Assembly (NCBI RefSeq): GCF_022321485.1
Contig: NZ_JAKOGG010000008.1
Location: 100,801-164,800 of the forward strand
Reading direction: 5' to 3'
From: Shewanella electrica
GTDB taxonomy: Bacteria; Pseudomonadota; Gammaproteobacteria; Enterobacterales; Shewanellaceae
Length of the DNA stretch: 64,000 nucleotides
Below are positions 17,111-26,283 of the stretch, piece by piece. The position numbers and the translations under genes are program-made. Within the stretch, counting starts at the first letter, position 1, and each line of letters starts with the position of its first letter. A model generated the notes under the pieces. It had not been told where the DNA came from. It was given only the letters and a program-made list of their open reading frames with translations, and searched no databases.

Positions 17111-17662
17111 TCAACGTGCTTTGTTGCCTTTCAGTTTCGGCTCGCCAAACTGGCGGCAGTAAAAATCCCATTGCTCAAGCTCATGTTCGAGCCACGGGTA
17201 AATGGTTTTGGTGGGGTGTTGCTCCAGCTCGCTGTCATTATGCAGATAGTCACTTTCATCGGCGAATTGTGATTGCCAGAACAGCGATAATTTGAGATTT
17301 GATTCAAAGATATAGCCGCTATCATCTTTGACCCATTCCGCCTGATATCTGTTAAACGGGGCGGGCGGGTAGTGCAGTTCAATGCTGTGGCTGAGAAATA
17401 GCGCGTCGCATTGTGAGTCAACCACTAACTCTTCCCAAAAATTGAGTACGTCGGGCATTGGCCGCGCTTTGATGCCAGCGATAGTGAAATAGACGCGTTG
17501 ATTGGCAGGGTGATAAATAAAGCTCTCGGCCGTGGCAAAAATGACCGGTCGGCCTTTGCTGGCTTGCGCTGCTGGATGATTGGCTAACTGCTGCTGTATC
17601 CGCTGCCACACCGATTCATCTTGGCAAATAATGTAGCCTTCGGTTTGTGAATAGACACTCAT
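17111..17662 (-). CDS. Hypothetical protein, immunity-like cluster gene 1
   Basis: This 183-residue protein begins MSVYSQTEGYIICQDES; AGGGAAAG sits before ATG 17662, so I prefer it to the upstream in-frame ATG 17689. It holds mixed alpha/beta content with FYHPANQRVYFTIAG-like strands and a C-terminal WLEHELEQWDFYCRQFG segment. No signal peptide or catalytic motif. It is first in the five-gene row. A 53-base piece of it recurs at 11199-11251. Confidence 0.65.
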   Translation of the reverse strand: MSVYSQTEGYIICQDESVWQRIQQQLANHPAAQASKGRPVIFATAESFIYHPANQRVYFTIAGIKARPMPDVLNFWEELVVDSQCDALFLSHSIELHYPPAPFNRYQAEWVKDDSGYIFESNLKLSLFWQSQFADESDYLHNDSELEQHPTKTIYPWLEHELEQWDFYCRQFGEPKLKGNKAR

Positions 17663-17813
17663 GCGCTTACTTTCCCTGTGTTCATCCATGTCGCTAAACG
17701 GTGCCAATACTAGCAGCTGGTTAGGTGGGTTTGTAGCGCGGATAACGCAAAACTGCGATGCTGTACCGTGGTGAACCCGCTTGGGTGGCCACGATGACTG
17801 ACGGGCGGAGCAA

Positions 17814-17844
17814 GAAAAATCCGGATATCAGCGATACCCGGATT
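17814..17844 (-). terminator. Terminator of the lectin/lyase gene
   Basis: Read on the minus strand, AATCCGG pairs with CCGGATT (17838-17844 with 17818-17824) and is followed by TTTTTC. It lies 40 bases after the stop of the gene at 17884-19740. Confidence 0.75.
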
Positions 17845-17883
17845 GAGGTGATATCATCGTCTTAGCTGACGCAGACTTTGCGT

Positions 17884-19740
17884 CTATTTGGCTTCAAAGG
17901 TGCCCAAATCTGGCGCTTTGCCTTTGTAGTCCAAGCCGACGTCGGTGCCTGCATCAATCAGTTGGCTGCCGGATTTCAGATGGAAGAATTTCACCACCGG
18001 TAAGCTGCCGTCACTCTGGCGTTCGGCCAGTAAGTCGTTGATGTTGATGCTTTGGAAGTCGGATGACGAAAACGAGATGCCGTTCTGCCAGCTATTGTGA
18101 CTAATGCTGGTAGAGCTGGCGCCAAATTTGTCGCTGTTATCGCCATTCAACGAGATGCTGTTTTTAATGGTCAGTTTTTTCAGTTGGCGTGAACTGCCGT
18201 CGCCTAAACCAAAGTTACGGTCATTATCAAACGCAATCGCATTGTGAATGGTGACGGTGCCACGGTTACTGTTTTGGTCGTAGCCGTCGGCGGTATTGCC
18301 AGCAGAGATGGTATTGATATACAGGCCGTTGTGGGCTAAATCTTTGCCATCACTGCCGCCAGTTTTAAAGCCGTTACCATCACCTACGCCTTTCACGCCG
18401 TTTTTCTGGTAACCATTTCTGATCATCCATGTGTATTCCAAGGTGGTGGTAATAGAGCTGCCGTTATCACGCAGGTAGCCATCAAAACCATCATCCAAGT
18501 TGTTCCACGCACGACAGCCGTAGAAGTAGTTGCCAGTGCCTACGGTCAGCTTGGCGGCAAAGCCGTCGGCATTTTCCAGCGTTGAGTCGGCGTTATAGTA
18601 AGAATCGGTATTTTTGATGAAGTTATAGGCGCCACCGCTGCTGATTTGCAGGCCAGTATCGGCGTTTTCATAAAACTTCATAAACTCAATAGTATTGTGC
18701 GAGCCAGACATGTACATACCGTTGTCGCCAGCCTTTTTGACGTCAAAGCCGTAGATGTGCCAGTAGTCAGCACTCACTTGGAAGCCGCGATTGCTGCCGT
18801 TTTCTGACATGGCAGAAAAATCAAACACCGGGCGGGCATCACCAGGATAAGCACTTAATACAATCGCTTTTGATGAGCTGCCATTACGCTGGATTTTGAT
18901 GGTTTCGGACGGATAGTAAGTGCCACGGCGAATATAGATAACATCACCAGCGCGAGCATCATCAATAGCGGCCAGTAAGCCATCCAGTGTTGAAATCACG
19001 GTGGCGTTAGAGGCAACATTTTTGATGAATGATGGTTTGCCGTTGGTCAGAGGTTCACGGTTGGCGCCCGCACTTTTGGCCGCTGCGGCTGTGGGGGCTG
19101 CGGCAGAGCTGGAAGTATCCGCCGCTGAAGCGCTACCACCGCCTGAGCCTGAATCGCCACCTGAGCCACCGCCAGAACTTGAGCCAGTGGAGCTACAAGT
19201 TCTGTTGACGGGTTCTAACCACCATCGTTGCGAGCTGCCGCCAGCATCTTGGTTTTGATAAATATTCGCGCCTTCGGCAGAACCGGCGACGGTCATCAGC
19301 AAGTTGGAATTAGCATTGATGATGCGATAAGTGCCGTTATAGCTGCCAGAGGTCACTTGTGCCAGTTGCCATTGTTGGCTTAATGCGCCGTCGTACGGTT
19401 TCTGTTGTACCGTGGCGCCATTGCTTTTGGAGCCGCCTTCGATGGTGGCCGCATAATCGGTGTTGGACGCTTGAATGGCCCAGTAGCCGTTGTTTTGTCG
19501 ATTCAGTTTAAAGCGTTGCGAGTCATTGCCGGTATTTTTTTGCGAGACGACATTGGCTTTCTTCGCGGTAGATTCCGCCGCGACCAACTTATCCACGCCA
19601 GCACTAACAATCTTATAGATCGTGCCACTGACTGGCTGATCTACGCAGTGTTCGGCGGCATAAAGCTGCCCGCTACACAGGGCGGAGCCCATGACACCAG
19701 CAATCAAAATAAACCGATTTCTTACAGGGTTGGTTTTCAC
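17884..19740 (-). CDS. Secreted ricin-type lectin / family 9 pectate lyase-like protein
   Basis: This 618-residue exported protein has a signal peptide (cut near residue 28), a ricin-type beta-trefoil lectin domain (about 35-180, with repeated QxW-like QRF, QQW and QRWW triplets), a Ser/Gly/Ala linker (about 181-227), and a right-handed parallel beta-helix. The helix shows family-9 pectate lyase features such as NNLDDGFDG and GDGNGFKTGG, which in PelL relatives include the catalytic Lys and calcium ligands. It probably degrades a uronic-acid polysaccharide; true pectin specificity is unproven. No neighbouring sugar-uptake genes are seen. AAGGAA precedes the ATG. Confidence 0.85.
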   Translation of the reverse strand: MKTNPVRNRFILIAGVMGSALCSGQLYAAEHCVDQPVSGTIYKIVSAGVDKLVAAESTAKKANVVSQKNTGNDSQRFKLNRQNNGYWAIQASNTDYAATIEGGSKSNGATVQQKPYDGALSQQWQLAQVTSGSYNGTYRIINANSNLLMTVAGSAEGANIYQNQDAGGSSQRWWLEPVNRTCSSTGSSSGGGSGGDSGSGGGSASAADTSSSAAAPTAAAAKSAGANREPLTNGKPSFIKNVASNATVISTLDGLLAAIDDARAGDVIYIRRGTYYPSETIKIQRNGSSSKAIVLSAYPGDARPVFDFSAMSENGSNRGFQVSADYWHIYGFDVKKAGDNGMYMSGSHNTIEFMKFYENADTGLQISSGGAYNFIKNTDSYYNADSTLENADGFAAKLTVGTGNYFYGCRAWNNLDDGFDGYLRDNGSSITTTLEYTWMIRNGYQKNGVKGVGDGNGFKTGGSDGKDLAHNGLYINTISAGNTADGYDQNSNRGTVTIHNAIAFDNDRNFGLGDGSSRQLKKLTIKNSISLNGDNSDKFGASSTSISHNSWQNGISFSSSDFQSININDLLAERQSDGSLPVVKFFHLKSGSQLIDAGTDVGLDYKGKAPDLGTFEAK

Positions 19741-19778
19741 TGTTATAGTTCCTTCTATGTTAACTCAGGGTATATCGC

Positions 19779-20138
19779 TCAGTAACTCGCGCCACAAGGC
19801 GCAGCGACTGATGTCGATTCGGTTGAGACACTCTGTCGTTGGTGCTCTTTTATTGGTTTTTTTGGGGGAAATACGGCTATCACTATGCTGCGCTGGCGCG
19901 ATAACTGCGTGGCATAAGCCGCAATAACATCAATGAGTTGGCGGCGTTGATTGCGAAACTGGAAGATAACAATGCGCAATAAGGCGGAAAGTCGGTCACG
20001 CTGGGGAATCATCCACGGCGGGCAATATTGGGTTACATCATGGTGATGCTTAGCAAAGGCAGAACGGGCACGACGATCAAACGAGGGCAAATCATGGGGG
20101 CTGTTAACGTCAGTCAAACGATGGCGAGCAATCATCAC
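19779..20138 (-). CDS. Doubtful hypothetical protein
   Basis: An open frame of 119 codons has a weak GGAG 13 bases before its start and an unusual composition (rich in Arg, Gln, His, Ser). It has no recognisable domain. A palindrome ATAACAC-TCC-GTGTTAT lies immediately upstream at 20140-20156 and could be an operator or promoter part. It may also be a chance frame. Confidence 0.25.
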   Translation of the reverse strand: MMIARHRLTDVNSPHDLPSFDRRARSAFAKHHHDVTQYCPPWMIPQRDRLSALLRIVIFQFRNQRRQLIDVIAAYATQLSRQRSIVIAVFPPKKPIKEHQRQSVSTESTSVAAPCGASY

Positions 20139-20609
20139 AATAACACTCCGTGTTATGGCCGTTTCACCTCATGTGAATGTGCTCAGACTAGCTGACTTTT
20201 TATCAAGTCAGCAACATAAAATTAATCTCAGCGTTAACCTTATAACCATCTTTACTATTGTTATGGCAATCAATCGATTAAGAACATATTTTTTGATGAG
20301 TTAACTAATCCTCTGTTTGACGTGGCGCTCACCGCCGATGACCACCGTTGTGAAGAGATCGGAACTGTCCGCCAACACTCATATGCAGCAGACGCACTCG
20401 CGCGATTTCATTCGGTATAACTTTGCCGCATGCTGACCTTCATCGGCATACATATGGCGCATTGGGTGATTGTCACCTTCACTGCGTTGATGCCGTTGCA
20501 GTGATGCAACAATTGACTCATCGATGGCGTGCCACGGTTTAAGACATAAAAATACTTTATTAACATTGGTTTAGTTGTTTTTAGGTTGTTGGTTGCGCTG
20601 ACATATGCG
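20139..20609. other. Gene-free stretch
   Basis: No supported gene. On the minus strand around 20385-20545 an unstarted frame reads KPWHAIDESIVASLQRHQ and RHMYADEGQHAAKLYR, which looks protein-like but has no start and no known relative; it may be a relic. Confidence 0.4.
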
Positions 20610-21251
20610 TTAGTCGATGTCGTTTGCTGTTGGCGCATTTTCTGGCGCTAACCATGTGGGATACATCGCCTCAATGACCGCCAATAACATCTCTTCATCC
20701 CGCGGGGTTGGCAACCTTAGCCAAGCTTCTAGCGCGCCGACCACGCCATGCGCCAAATAAGAGGCAAAGAGCGGCAGTGTATGTGGCTCCATCATTGGTG
20801 GAATCGCAAAGCCGCCACTTAAAATCTGCCGCGTAGACTGTTCAATATGATCGGCCAATACCACTCTGAGCGCATATACCGAGGTTGAATGGCTCGGTCC
20901 GGCATAAATCTGCTCATGGGTTAATACATGCTGGAAAATGCCTTGCAGCGTGCTGCGTGTCAGGTGGCGCAACAGTAAGCCGTCTTGGCGTAACCTATCC
21001 ATGCCGACGCGACGTACTTCATCTAGCTCACGGGTGAGCACATGGGTTAACAGTGCCGCAGGTGACTGCGCGTGGTCGTAGAATGTGCCACGGTTTACGC
21101 CTGCACAGCGCGTTAATTCAGCGACCGATACACTGGCGATGTCGCGTTCAGATGCGAGGGTTAACACGGCCTCAGCTAAACGGGCGCGGGTGCGCTCAAT
21201 GCGAGCATCACACACGGGCGCGGCACTAGCATCAATGATGTTGGTTGGCAA
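20610..21251 (-). CDS. TetR-family regulator
   Basis: This 213-residue protein has an N-terminal helix-turn-helix of the TetR type (LASERDIASVSVAELTRCAG then VNRGTFYDH) and a helical ligand-binding C-terminal domain. It is divergent from the NmrA-like gene at 21452; two CGACA/TGTCG palindromes lie in between, so it most likely represses both itself and that gene. Inducer unknown. Confidence 0.88.
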   Translation of the reverse strand: MPTNIIDASAAPVCDARIERTRARLAEAVLTLASERDIASVSVAELTRCAGVNRGTFYDHAQSPAALLTHVLTRELDEVRRVGMDRLRQDGLLLRHLTRSTLQGIFQHVLTHEQIYAGPSHSTSVYALRVVLADHIEQSTRQILSGGFAIPPMMEPHTLPLFASYLAHGVVGALEAWLRLPTPRDEEMLLAVIEAMYPTWLAPENAPTANDID

Positions 21252-21301
21252 CTTTGCCTCCTATTTTCCATATCGGCGACAATTTTTGCCGCAGTTGCAA
21301 T

Positions 21302-21342
21302 CCGACAGGTGTCGATTATAATGCGCAAACCGACACCTGTCG
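21302..21342. promoter_or_regulatory. Paired operator between tetR and NmrA-like gene
   Basis: CGACAGGTGTCG (21303-21314) and CGACACCTGTCG (21331-21342) are inverted copies of each other, 28 bases centre to centre. TATAAT at 21316-21321 lies between them and would be a -10 box for the rightward gene. The arrangement fits a TetR repressor covering the promoter. The motif matches the pair at 12598-12635. Confidence 0.75.
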
Positions 21343-21451
21343 ATCATCTCGCCTTGCATCACCGTTGCCGCATGCGGGGGCTGTCTAAGCGCTATGTCGC
21401 TGCGATATTTGGTCGGCTGCTATGAATCAGAGGCAACCATAAGGAACCGAA

Positions 21452-22363
21452 ATGACTGAGAAGATCGTTGTTGTAGCTGGCGCATCTGGTGTGCTCGGCG
21501 AAGATATTGTCAATGCTCTGCTGCAAAAGCCCAACGTTAAAGTGCGCATATTAACGCGGCCGCAGAGTGCAGCAAAGCTTACGGCGTTTCAGGATAAGGG
21601 CGCTGAGATTGTTGCCGTTGACCTTGAGCACGGTAGCAGCAAACAGTTGGCGTCAGCGTTGGCTGGTGCATTTGCTTTTGTTTCGGCCTTAAATGGTGGT
21701 CACGAGGTGATTGTTGGCGCACAGACGCGGCTCCTGCAAGCGGCGAAACAAGCCGGAGTCCGCCGTTTTATCCCTTCCAGCTTTTCCTACAATATTTTTG
21801 GTATGGATGATGGCGATAACCCCAACACCGACGAGCGCCGCGAGTTTGCCAAGATAGCCGACCGTGAACGTGGCACGGTTGAAGTGGTTCATATTCTCAA
21901 TGGTGCGTTTCTTGATAAGCGAATTGTGTTTGGTTTTCTTGGCGCGTTCGATTTGCAACAAGGGCAAGCATTGCTGTGGGGCGATGGCGATGCAGTCACC
22001 GATGTTACCACCTATTGGGATACCGCGCGCTTTACTGCCGAGGCTGCCGTGGATGAGTCGCCGGTGCCGAATGTATTGGAAGTGGCTGGGGAGACCTTGA
22101 GCTTTAATGCGCTGGTCAAAGCCTATGAAGAAGCGTCAGGAAAATCGATCACTATCGTTAATCAGGGCAGCATGGCGGATCTCGACCAAGAGATTGCCCG
22201 TCGCCGTGCCGCTGAACCAGACAACTTCTACGCGTGGTTGCCGCTGATGTACTATCGCGGCTCGTTTGGCGGTAAAGGTAAGCTAAAGGCGATCGCCAAT
22301 AGTCGTTATCCCAATATTCAGCCAGAAAGCGTGCGCGAGTATGTGCGGCGAGAGCAGCTGTAA
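21452..22363 (+). CDS. NmrA-like / aromatic alcohol reductase family protein
   Basis: This 303-residue atypical short-chain dehydrogenase has the NAD(P) motif VAGASGVLGEDI at the N-terminus, where the glycine-rich loop is intact. The SSFSYN region replaces the usual catalytic Tyr site, as in NmrA and isoflavone-reductase relatives. AAGGAA precedes the ATG. It probably reduces a small aldehyde, ketone or quinone, or senses NADP; this is inference. It is controlled with the divergent tetR. Confidence 0.82.
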   Translation: MTEKIVVVAGASGVLGEDIVNALLQKPNVKVRILTRPQSAAKLTAFQDKGAEIVAVDLEHGSSKQLASALAGAFAFVSALNGGHEVIVGAQTRLLQAAKQAGVRRFIPSSFSYNIFGMDDGDNPNTDERREFAKIADRERGTVEVVHILNGAFLDKRIVFGFLGAFDLQQGQALLWGDGDAVTDVTTYWDTARFTAEAAVDESPVPNVLEVAGETLSFNALVKAYEEASGKSITIVNQGSMADLDQEIARRRAAEPDNFYAWLPLMYYRGSFGGKGKLKAIANSRYPNIQPESVREYVRREQL

Positions 22364-22563
22364 TTAAGCGGGTTGACCACAGCGCATGCTGTTGGTGTGG
22401 TCAACCAACTGCAATCCTGATCAAGTGAGCGGCGCAGAGCGTAAACCACGCTCTACCTTGTATCAGTTACCGCAATATCCCAACTTAGCGCGCGTAACCA
22501 TGACGCCGTTCAGCTCACATGACCAATCTATTGACGGCCGAGATCGGCAAGAACGCCAATAAC

Positions 22564-22593
22564 AAAAAAGCGGCGCTCATTGCTGAACGCCGC
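22564..22593 (-). terminator. Terminator of DJ-1-like gene
   Basis: On the minus strand a 10-bp stem (GCGGCGTTCA with TGAGCGCCGC, one G-T pair) is followed by TTTTTT. It lies 37 bases after the stop of the gene at 22630. Confidence 0.85.
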
Positions 22594-22629
22594 GTTATCT
22601 CACTTAAGGATGATGGAGCTTAACGGTGA

Positions 22630-23310
22630 TTAGCCGCGTAACTGGGTTAATATCGCTGCCGCTACGGGGGCGGAGCTGGCTGGGTTTTGGCCGGTGATCA
22701 GCTTGCCATCTTCCACCACATACGGCGCCCAGTTTTCGGTTTTATGATAATGCGCGCCGAGGCGTTTAAACTCATCCTCAATCAAAAATGGCACCACATC
22801 GGTTAACTGCACGTCGGCTTCTTCACCGTTGGTAAAGCCAGTGACGTTACGGCCTTTGATCAATGGCTCGCCATTGCTGGCTTTGACATCACGCAGTACC
22901 GCTGGCGCGTGGCACACAAAGCCGGTGATTTTGTTGGCGGCGGTAAAGGCTTCAATCAGTTTGATTGAGTCGGTTGAGTTGGTCAGGTCCCACAACGGGC
23001 CGTGACCGCCGGGATAGAACACCGCATCAAAGCCATCAGCGTTGACGGTTGCCAGTTTCACTGTATTTGCCAATGCATGCTGTGCATCAGCATCTTGATT
23101 AAAGCGGCGGGTAAGATCGGTTTGAAAATCTTCCAACGCACTTTTTGGATCGAGTGGCGGTTGGCCGCCCAGTGGTGAGGCTAACACTAGCTCGGCCCCC
23201 GCGTCTTTGAAGGTGTAATACGGCGCGGCAAACTCTTCTAACCAAAAGCCAGTTTTTTCACCTGTGTTACCCAATTCGCTGTGGGATGTCAGCACCATAA
23301 GAATTTTCAT
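22630..23310 (-). CDS. DJ-1/PfpI-family type 1 glutamine amidotransferase-like protein
   Basis: This 226-residue protein has the nucleophile elbow FVCHAPAVL with Cys133 and His134, an acidic residue at 25-26 (LEE), and the conserved YPGGHGP loop. These are features of the Hsp31/YajL-like class 1 glutamine amidotransferase superfamily, whose members act as glyoxalases, deglycases or chaperones. GAGGAG precedes the ATG. The neighbouring aldehyde dehydrogenase and Ohr genes support a role in reactive carbonyl or oxidant defence. Confidence 0.85.
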   Translation of the reverse strand: MKILMVLTSHSELGNTGEKTGFWLEEFAAPYYTFKDAGAELVLASPLGGQPPLDPKSALEDFQTDLTRRFNQDADAQHALANTVKLATVNADGFDAVFYPGGHGPLWDLTNSTDSIKLIEAFTAANKITGFVCHAPAVLRDVKASNGEPLIKGRNVTGFTNGEEADVQLTDVVPFLIEDEFKRLGAHYHKTENWAPYVVEDGKLITGQNPASSAPVAAAILTQLRG

Positions 23311-23374
23311 TGGTTACTCCTCAGCCCGGTGGGCTAATGTGATTATCGGTTGATGCATAAACGCGTTATGCGTG

Positions 23375-24793
23375 TTATTGGCTAAAAAGTGCCGCTAATT
23401 CGGCGTGTTTTTGTTGATACGGCGCTCGCAAACGTAAGTTGGATGCTCCATCTTTGCTTTGCACTACCACGGGTTTGGCGTGGCTAAAACGACGGAAACC
23501 GTGAATGCCATGATAAGCGCCAATCCCCGATGCGCCGACACCACCAAACGGTAAGTTGTCGATAGATGCATGGGTCATCACATCGTTAATCACCAGTGCG
23601 CCTGAGGTGGTCCGGGCAGCAAAACGTTGTTGCTGTTGTGGATCATCGCTAAACAAATAGGCTGCTAACGGCCGTGGATGGGCGTTGATATATTCCAGCG
23701 CATCATCAAATTGTTGGTACGTTTTTAGCGGTAGCAGCGGGCCAAAAATCTCCTCCTGCATGATCAGCATGTCATCGCTGACATTGAGCACCAGTTGCGG
23801 TGCCAGTTTGCGTTGCTGTGCATCAATGGCTTGTTCTCCTGTGGGAGCCAAACTGATGATCTGCGCACCTTTGGCCGCTGCATCATCCAGCAGGGTTTGT
23901 AATCGTTCAAAATGCGCTTGGCTAATAATCGCAGTGTAATCGTCATTGTGCTGGAGGCTGGCAAAGCTTGCTTGCATAAACTGACGCGCCGCGGCGACAA
24001 AGCTGTCCGTTTGTTCCGCTGGCAGCAAGACATAGTCAGGCGAAACACAGATCTGCCCAGCATTGAAGGTTTTTACCGTCAGCACACGTGCGGCTGCTTG
24101 GTCAATGTCAGCGTCTTCGGCGATGACGACGGGAGATTTTCCTCCCAGCTCGAGCGTCACTGGCACTAAGTTCTCCGCCGCTGCCCGCATCACATGTTTG
24201 CCAACCGCGCTGCTGCCAGTGAACACCAGATGATCGAAAGGTAACGCACTAAACACCTTACCAATCTCGGCATCGCCTAACACCACCGCTAGCTCTTGAG
24301 CATCAAAATAGTGCGCGACTAACTCCGCTAACAACTGCGAGGTGCGCGGTGTCAGTTCTGACGGTTTTAACATTGCCGTGTTACCAGCTGCGAAGATCCC
24401 CGCTAATGGCCCAAATGCTAAATTGAGCGGAAAGTTCCACGGGCTGATGACACCAACCACACCGAGCGGTTGCTGCTGAATGTAGGTTTGCATGCCCGCA
24501 GCAGGCGCATCCACTTGCTCCGGTTGCATCCATTGCTCGACATGATCAGCGGCAAATTTGAGTGCACCGACACTGCTGGCAATGTCGGCCAGCAGGGTTT
24601 GATAACCACTGCGATGCCCAAAATCTGCGCTGATGGCGGCGGTGAGCTGCGTATGATTGTCGCTGAGCAATTTCACTGCGCGCAGCAAGCGGTCGCGGCG
24701 CAATGCCGCACTTGCTGGGCCGCGTTGCAGTTGCGCCTGTTGCAAGCTGTTGAGGATGCGCTGTAAGTCCGCGGCGGTATGTTGGTTGGTCAT
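23375..24793 (-). CDS. Coniferyl-aldehyde dehydrogenase-like aldehyde dehydrogenase
   Basis: This 472-residue NAD(P)-dependent aldehyde dehydrogenase has the general base Glu215 (LELGGKSP) and the catalytic Cys249 (NAGQICVSP). Overall length and the C-terminal SHAKPVVVQ stretch match the coniferyl-aldehyde dehydrogenase (CalB-like) branch, which lacks a C-terminal membrane anchor. Substrate is inferred only. AAGGAA precedes the ATG. It is in a same-strand row with ohr upstream and the DJ-1-like gene downstream. Confidence 0.88.
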   Translation of the reverse strand: MTNQHTAADLQRILNSLQQAQLQRGPASAALRRDRLLRAVKLLSDNHTQLTAAISADFGHRSGYQTLLADIASSVGALKFAADHVEQWMQPEQVDAPAAGMQTYIQQQPLGVVGVISPWNFPLNLAFGPLAGIFAAGNTAMLKPSELTPRTSQLLAELVAHYFDAQELAVVLGDAEIGKVFSALPFDHLVFTGSSAVGKHVMRAAAENLVPVTLELGGKSPVVIAEDADIDQAAARVLTVKTFNAGQICVSPDYVLLPAEQTDSFVAAARQFMQASFASLQHNDDYTAIISQAHFERLQTLLDDAAAKGAQIISLAPTGEQAIDAQQRKLAPQLVLNVSDDMLIMQEEIFGPLLPLKTYQQFDDALEYINAHPRPLAAYLFSDDPQQQQRFAARTTSGALVINDVMTHASIDNLPFGGVGASGIGAYHGIHGFRRFSHAKPVVVQSKDGASNLRLRAPYQQKHAELAALFSQ

Positions 24794-24821
24794 TGGTAAA
24801 TTCCTTCGCTAGCGAGTCACG

Positions 24822-25253
24822 TTAGAGCACAGTTAACTGTACGTCGATATTGCCGCGAGTGGCGTTGGAATACGGGCACACTTGATGCGCTTCAGCCACT
24901 AAGGCTTCGGCCGCCGCTTTGTCGACGTTAGGCATCTGGATTTTCAGCGCAATCGCCAAACCAAAACCTTTTTCTTCCCGTGGGCCAATGGCAACTTCGG
25001 CGGTGACTCGTGTGTCATCGGGCACTTTGACGTATTTCGCTTTGTCGCTGGCAGCAACGGCTTTCATGGCACTTAAAAAACAGGCGGCATAACCGGTAGC
25101 AAATAGCTGCTCTGGGTTGTTACCAAAACCTCGGCCACCTAGCTCTTTCGGCGCGCCGAGCCATACGTGGAGCGAACCATCTTCGGTGCTCGCATAACCA
25201 TCTCGGCCACCAGTGGCAGTGGCTGCAGTGCGGTAAAGTTCTTGTTTCAACAT
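24822..25253 (-). CDS. ohr: Organic hydroperoxide resistance protein
   Basis: This 143-residue OsmC/Ohr-family peroxidase reduces organic hydroperoxides using Cys58 (AACFLSAM) and Cys126 (VCPYSNATRGN), both present. Length is typical. AAGGAG precedes the ATG. It is divergent from a LysR gene, not the usual MarR-type OhrR, and is followed at 28 bases by the aldehyde dehydrogenase gene. Confidence 0.94.
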   Translation of the reverse strand: MLKQELYRTAATATGGRDGYASTEDGSLHVWLGAPKELGGRGFGNNPEQLFATGYAACFLSAMKAVAASDKAKYVKVPDDTRVTAEVAIGPREEKGFGLAIALKIQMPNVDKAAAEALVAEAHQVCPYSNATRGNIDVQLTVL

Positions 25254-25369
25254 AACAAACTCCTTATGGGGTGTTGGTCATTTCGTGTTGCAAACATCTT
25301 AGGTGCTACTAGAGCTGCTGGGGTAACAATGCTATTTTGGTAGGGGTATAAATAAATTTATGGGGTCTT

Positions 25370-26257
25370 ATGTCGCTCGTGAGATTGCGCACCTTTGTGG
25401 AGGTGTATCGCCAACGTTCAATCAGCGCCGCCGCACGTACCTTGAATTTGACTCAGCCAGCGGTGTCGCAACACATTGCTGGACTGGAGGTCGCGATTGG
25501 TCGGCCGCTGTTTGATCGCCAAGTTAATGGGGTGGTGCCCACGTCCATTGCCGATGAATTGGCCGTGGACATTGGCGATAAACTCGACGCCGTTGAAGCT
25601 GCATTGTCATCGCTCAGAGCGCGCTCACGCGATGTATCGGGCGCGTTGCAACTGATCGGACACGCCGATTTTATGGCTGAGAAACTGGGGCCAGAGTTAG
25701 CACCGCTGCTGGCGGCGGGAATACGGGTACGCATGCACATTGGCGATGGTCCGTTGGTGACGCAGATGCTGCTGGAAGGACATTGCGATTTAGGCATTTC
25801 CGCCCATCCTGTCACCGATAGTCGATTAAAGAGCGACACCATTTTGACCAGCCCAGTAGTGGCGGTGGCGGCTCCGGCGGTGGTGGCCCGTATTCAACAA
25901 GCCAGCGATTTCTCGGCCGCATTGTTGCAAGAGCCACTGCTCGCGTACAACCTCGAGTTATCGCTGGTGGATAACTGGTTGCAGCGTAATCGTATTGCCG
26001 CGCCAGAGTTGATCCCCGCCTTGGTCGGGCAAGACTTACGCGCGCATCGCAGCCTGTTAGTACAAGGGGTGGGTTGGTCAGTGATGCCCCACTTTTTGTG
26101 CGAGCGAGAATTACAGCATGGCGAGCTAAGCTTGATTCCTGCGCCCAAAGCCCATACTGAAATAAACTATTACCTTATTTGGTTGGCAAGTGCGTTACGG
26201 CAGCCGCGTGTGGCCCATGCACGGCAAACCTTGTTACGCCGCTGGCAAGTTAGCTAA
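25370..26257 (+). CDS. LysR-family transcriptional regulator
   Basis: This 295-residue protein has a LysR helix-turn-helix (RQRSISAAARTLNLTQPAVS) and an effector-binding domain. It is divergent from ohr with 116 bases between starts, so it probably regulates ohr and the downstream aldehyde genes. It is followed closely by a flavin reductase gene, which it may also control. Confidence 0.88.
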   Translation: MSLVRLRTFVEVYRQRSISAAARTLNLTQPAVSQHIAGLEVAIGRPLFDRQVNGVVPTSIADELAVDIGDKLDAVEAALSSLRARSRDVSGALQLIGHADFMAEKLGPELAPLLAAGIRVRMHIGDGPLVTQMLLEGHCDLGISAHPVTDSRLKSDTILTSPVVAVAAPAVVARIQQASDFSAALLQEPLLAYNLELSLVDNWLQRNRIAAPELIPALVGQDLRAHRSLLVQGVGWSVMPHFLCERELQHGELSLIPAPKAHTEINYYLIWLASALRQPRVAHARQTLLRRWQVS

Positions 26258-26283
26258 GTTGTTGAGTATTTTCGGAGATTAGC

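Noticed and set aside
20408-20638. 76-codon minus-strand frame
   Set aside because: Overlaps the end of tetR, no known domain and poor start context.
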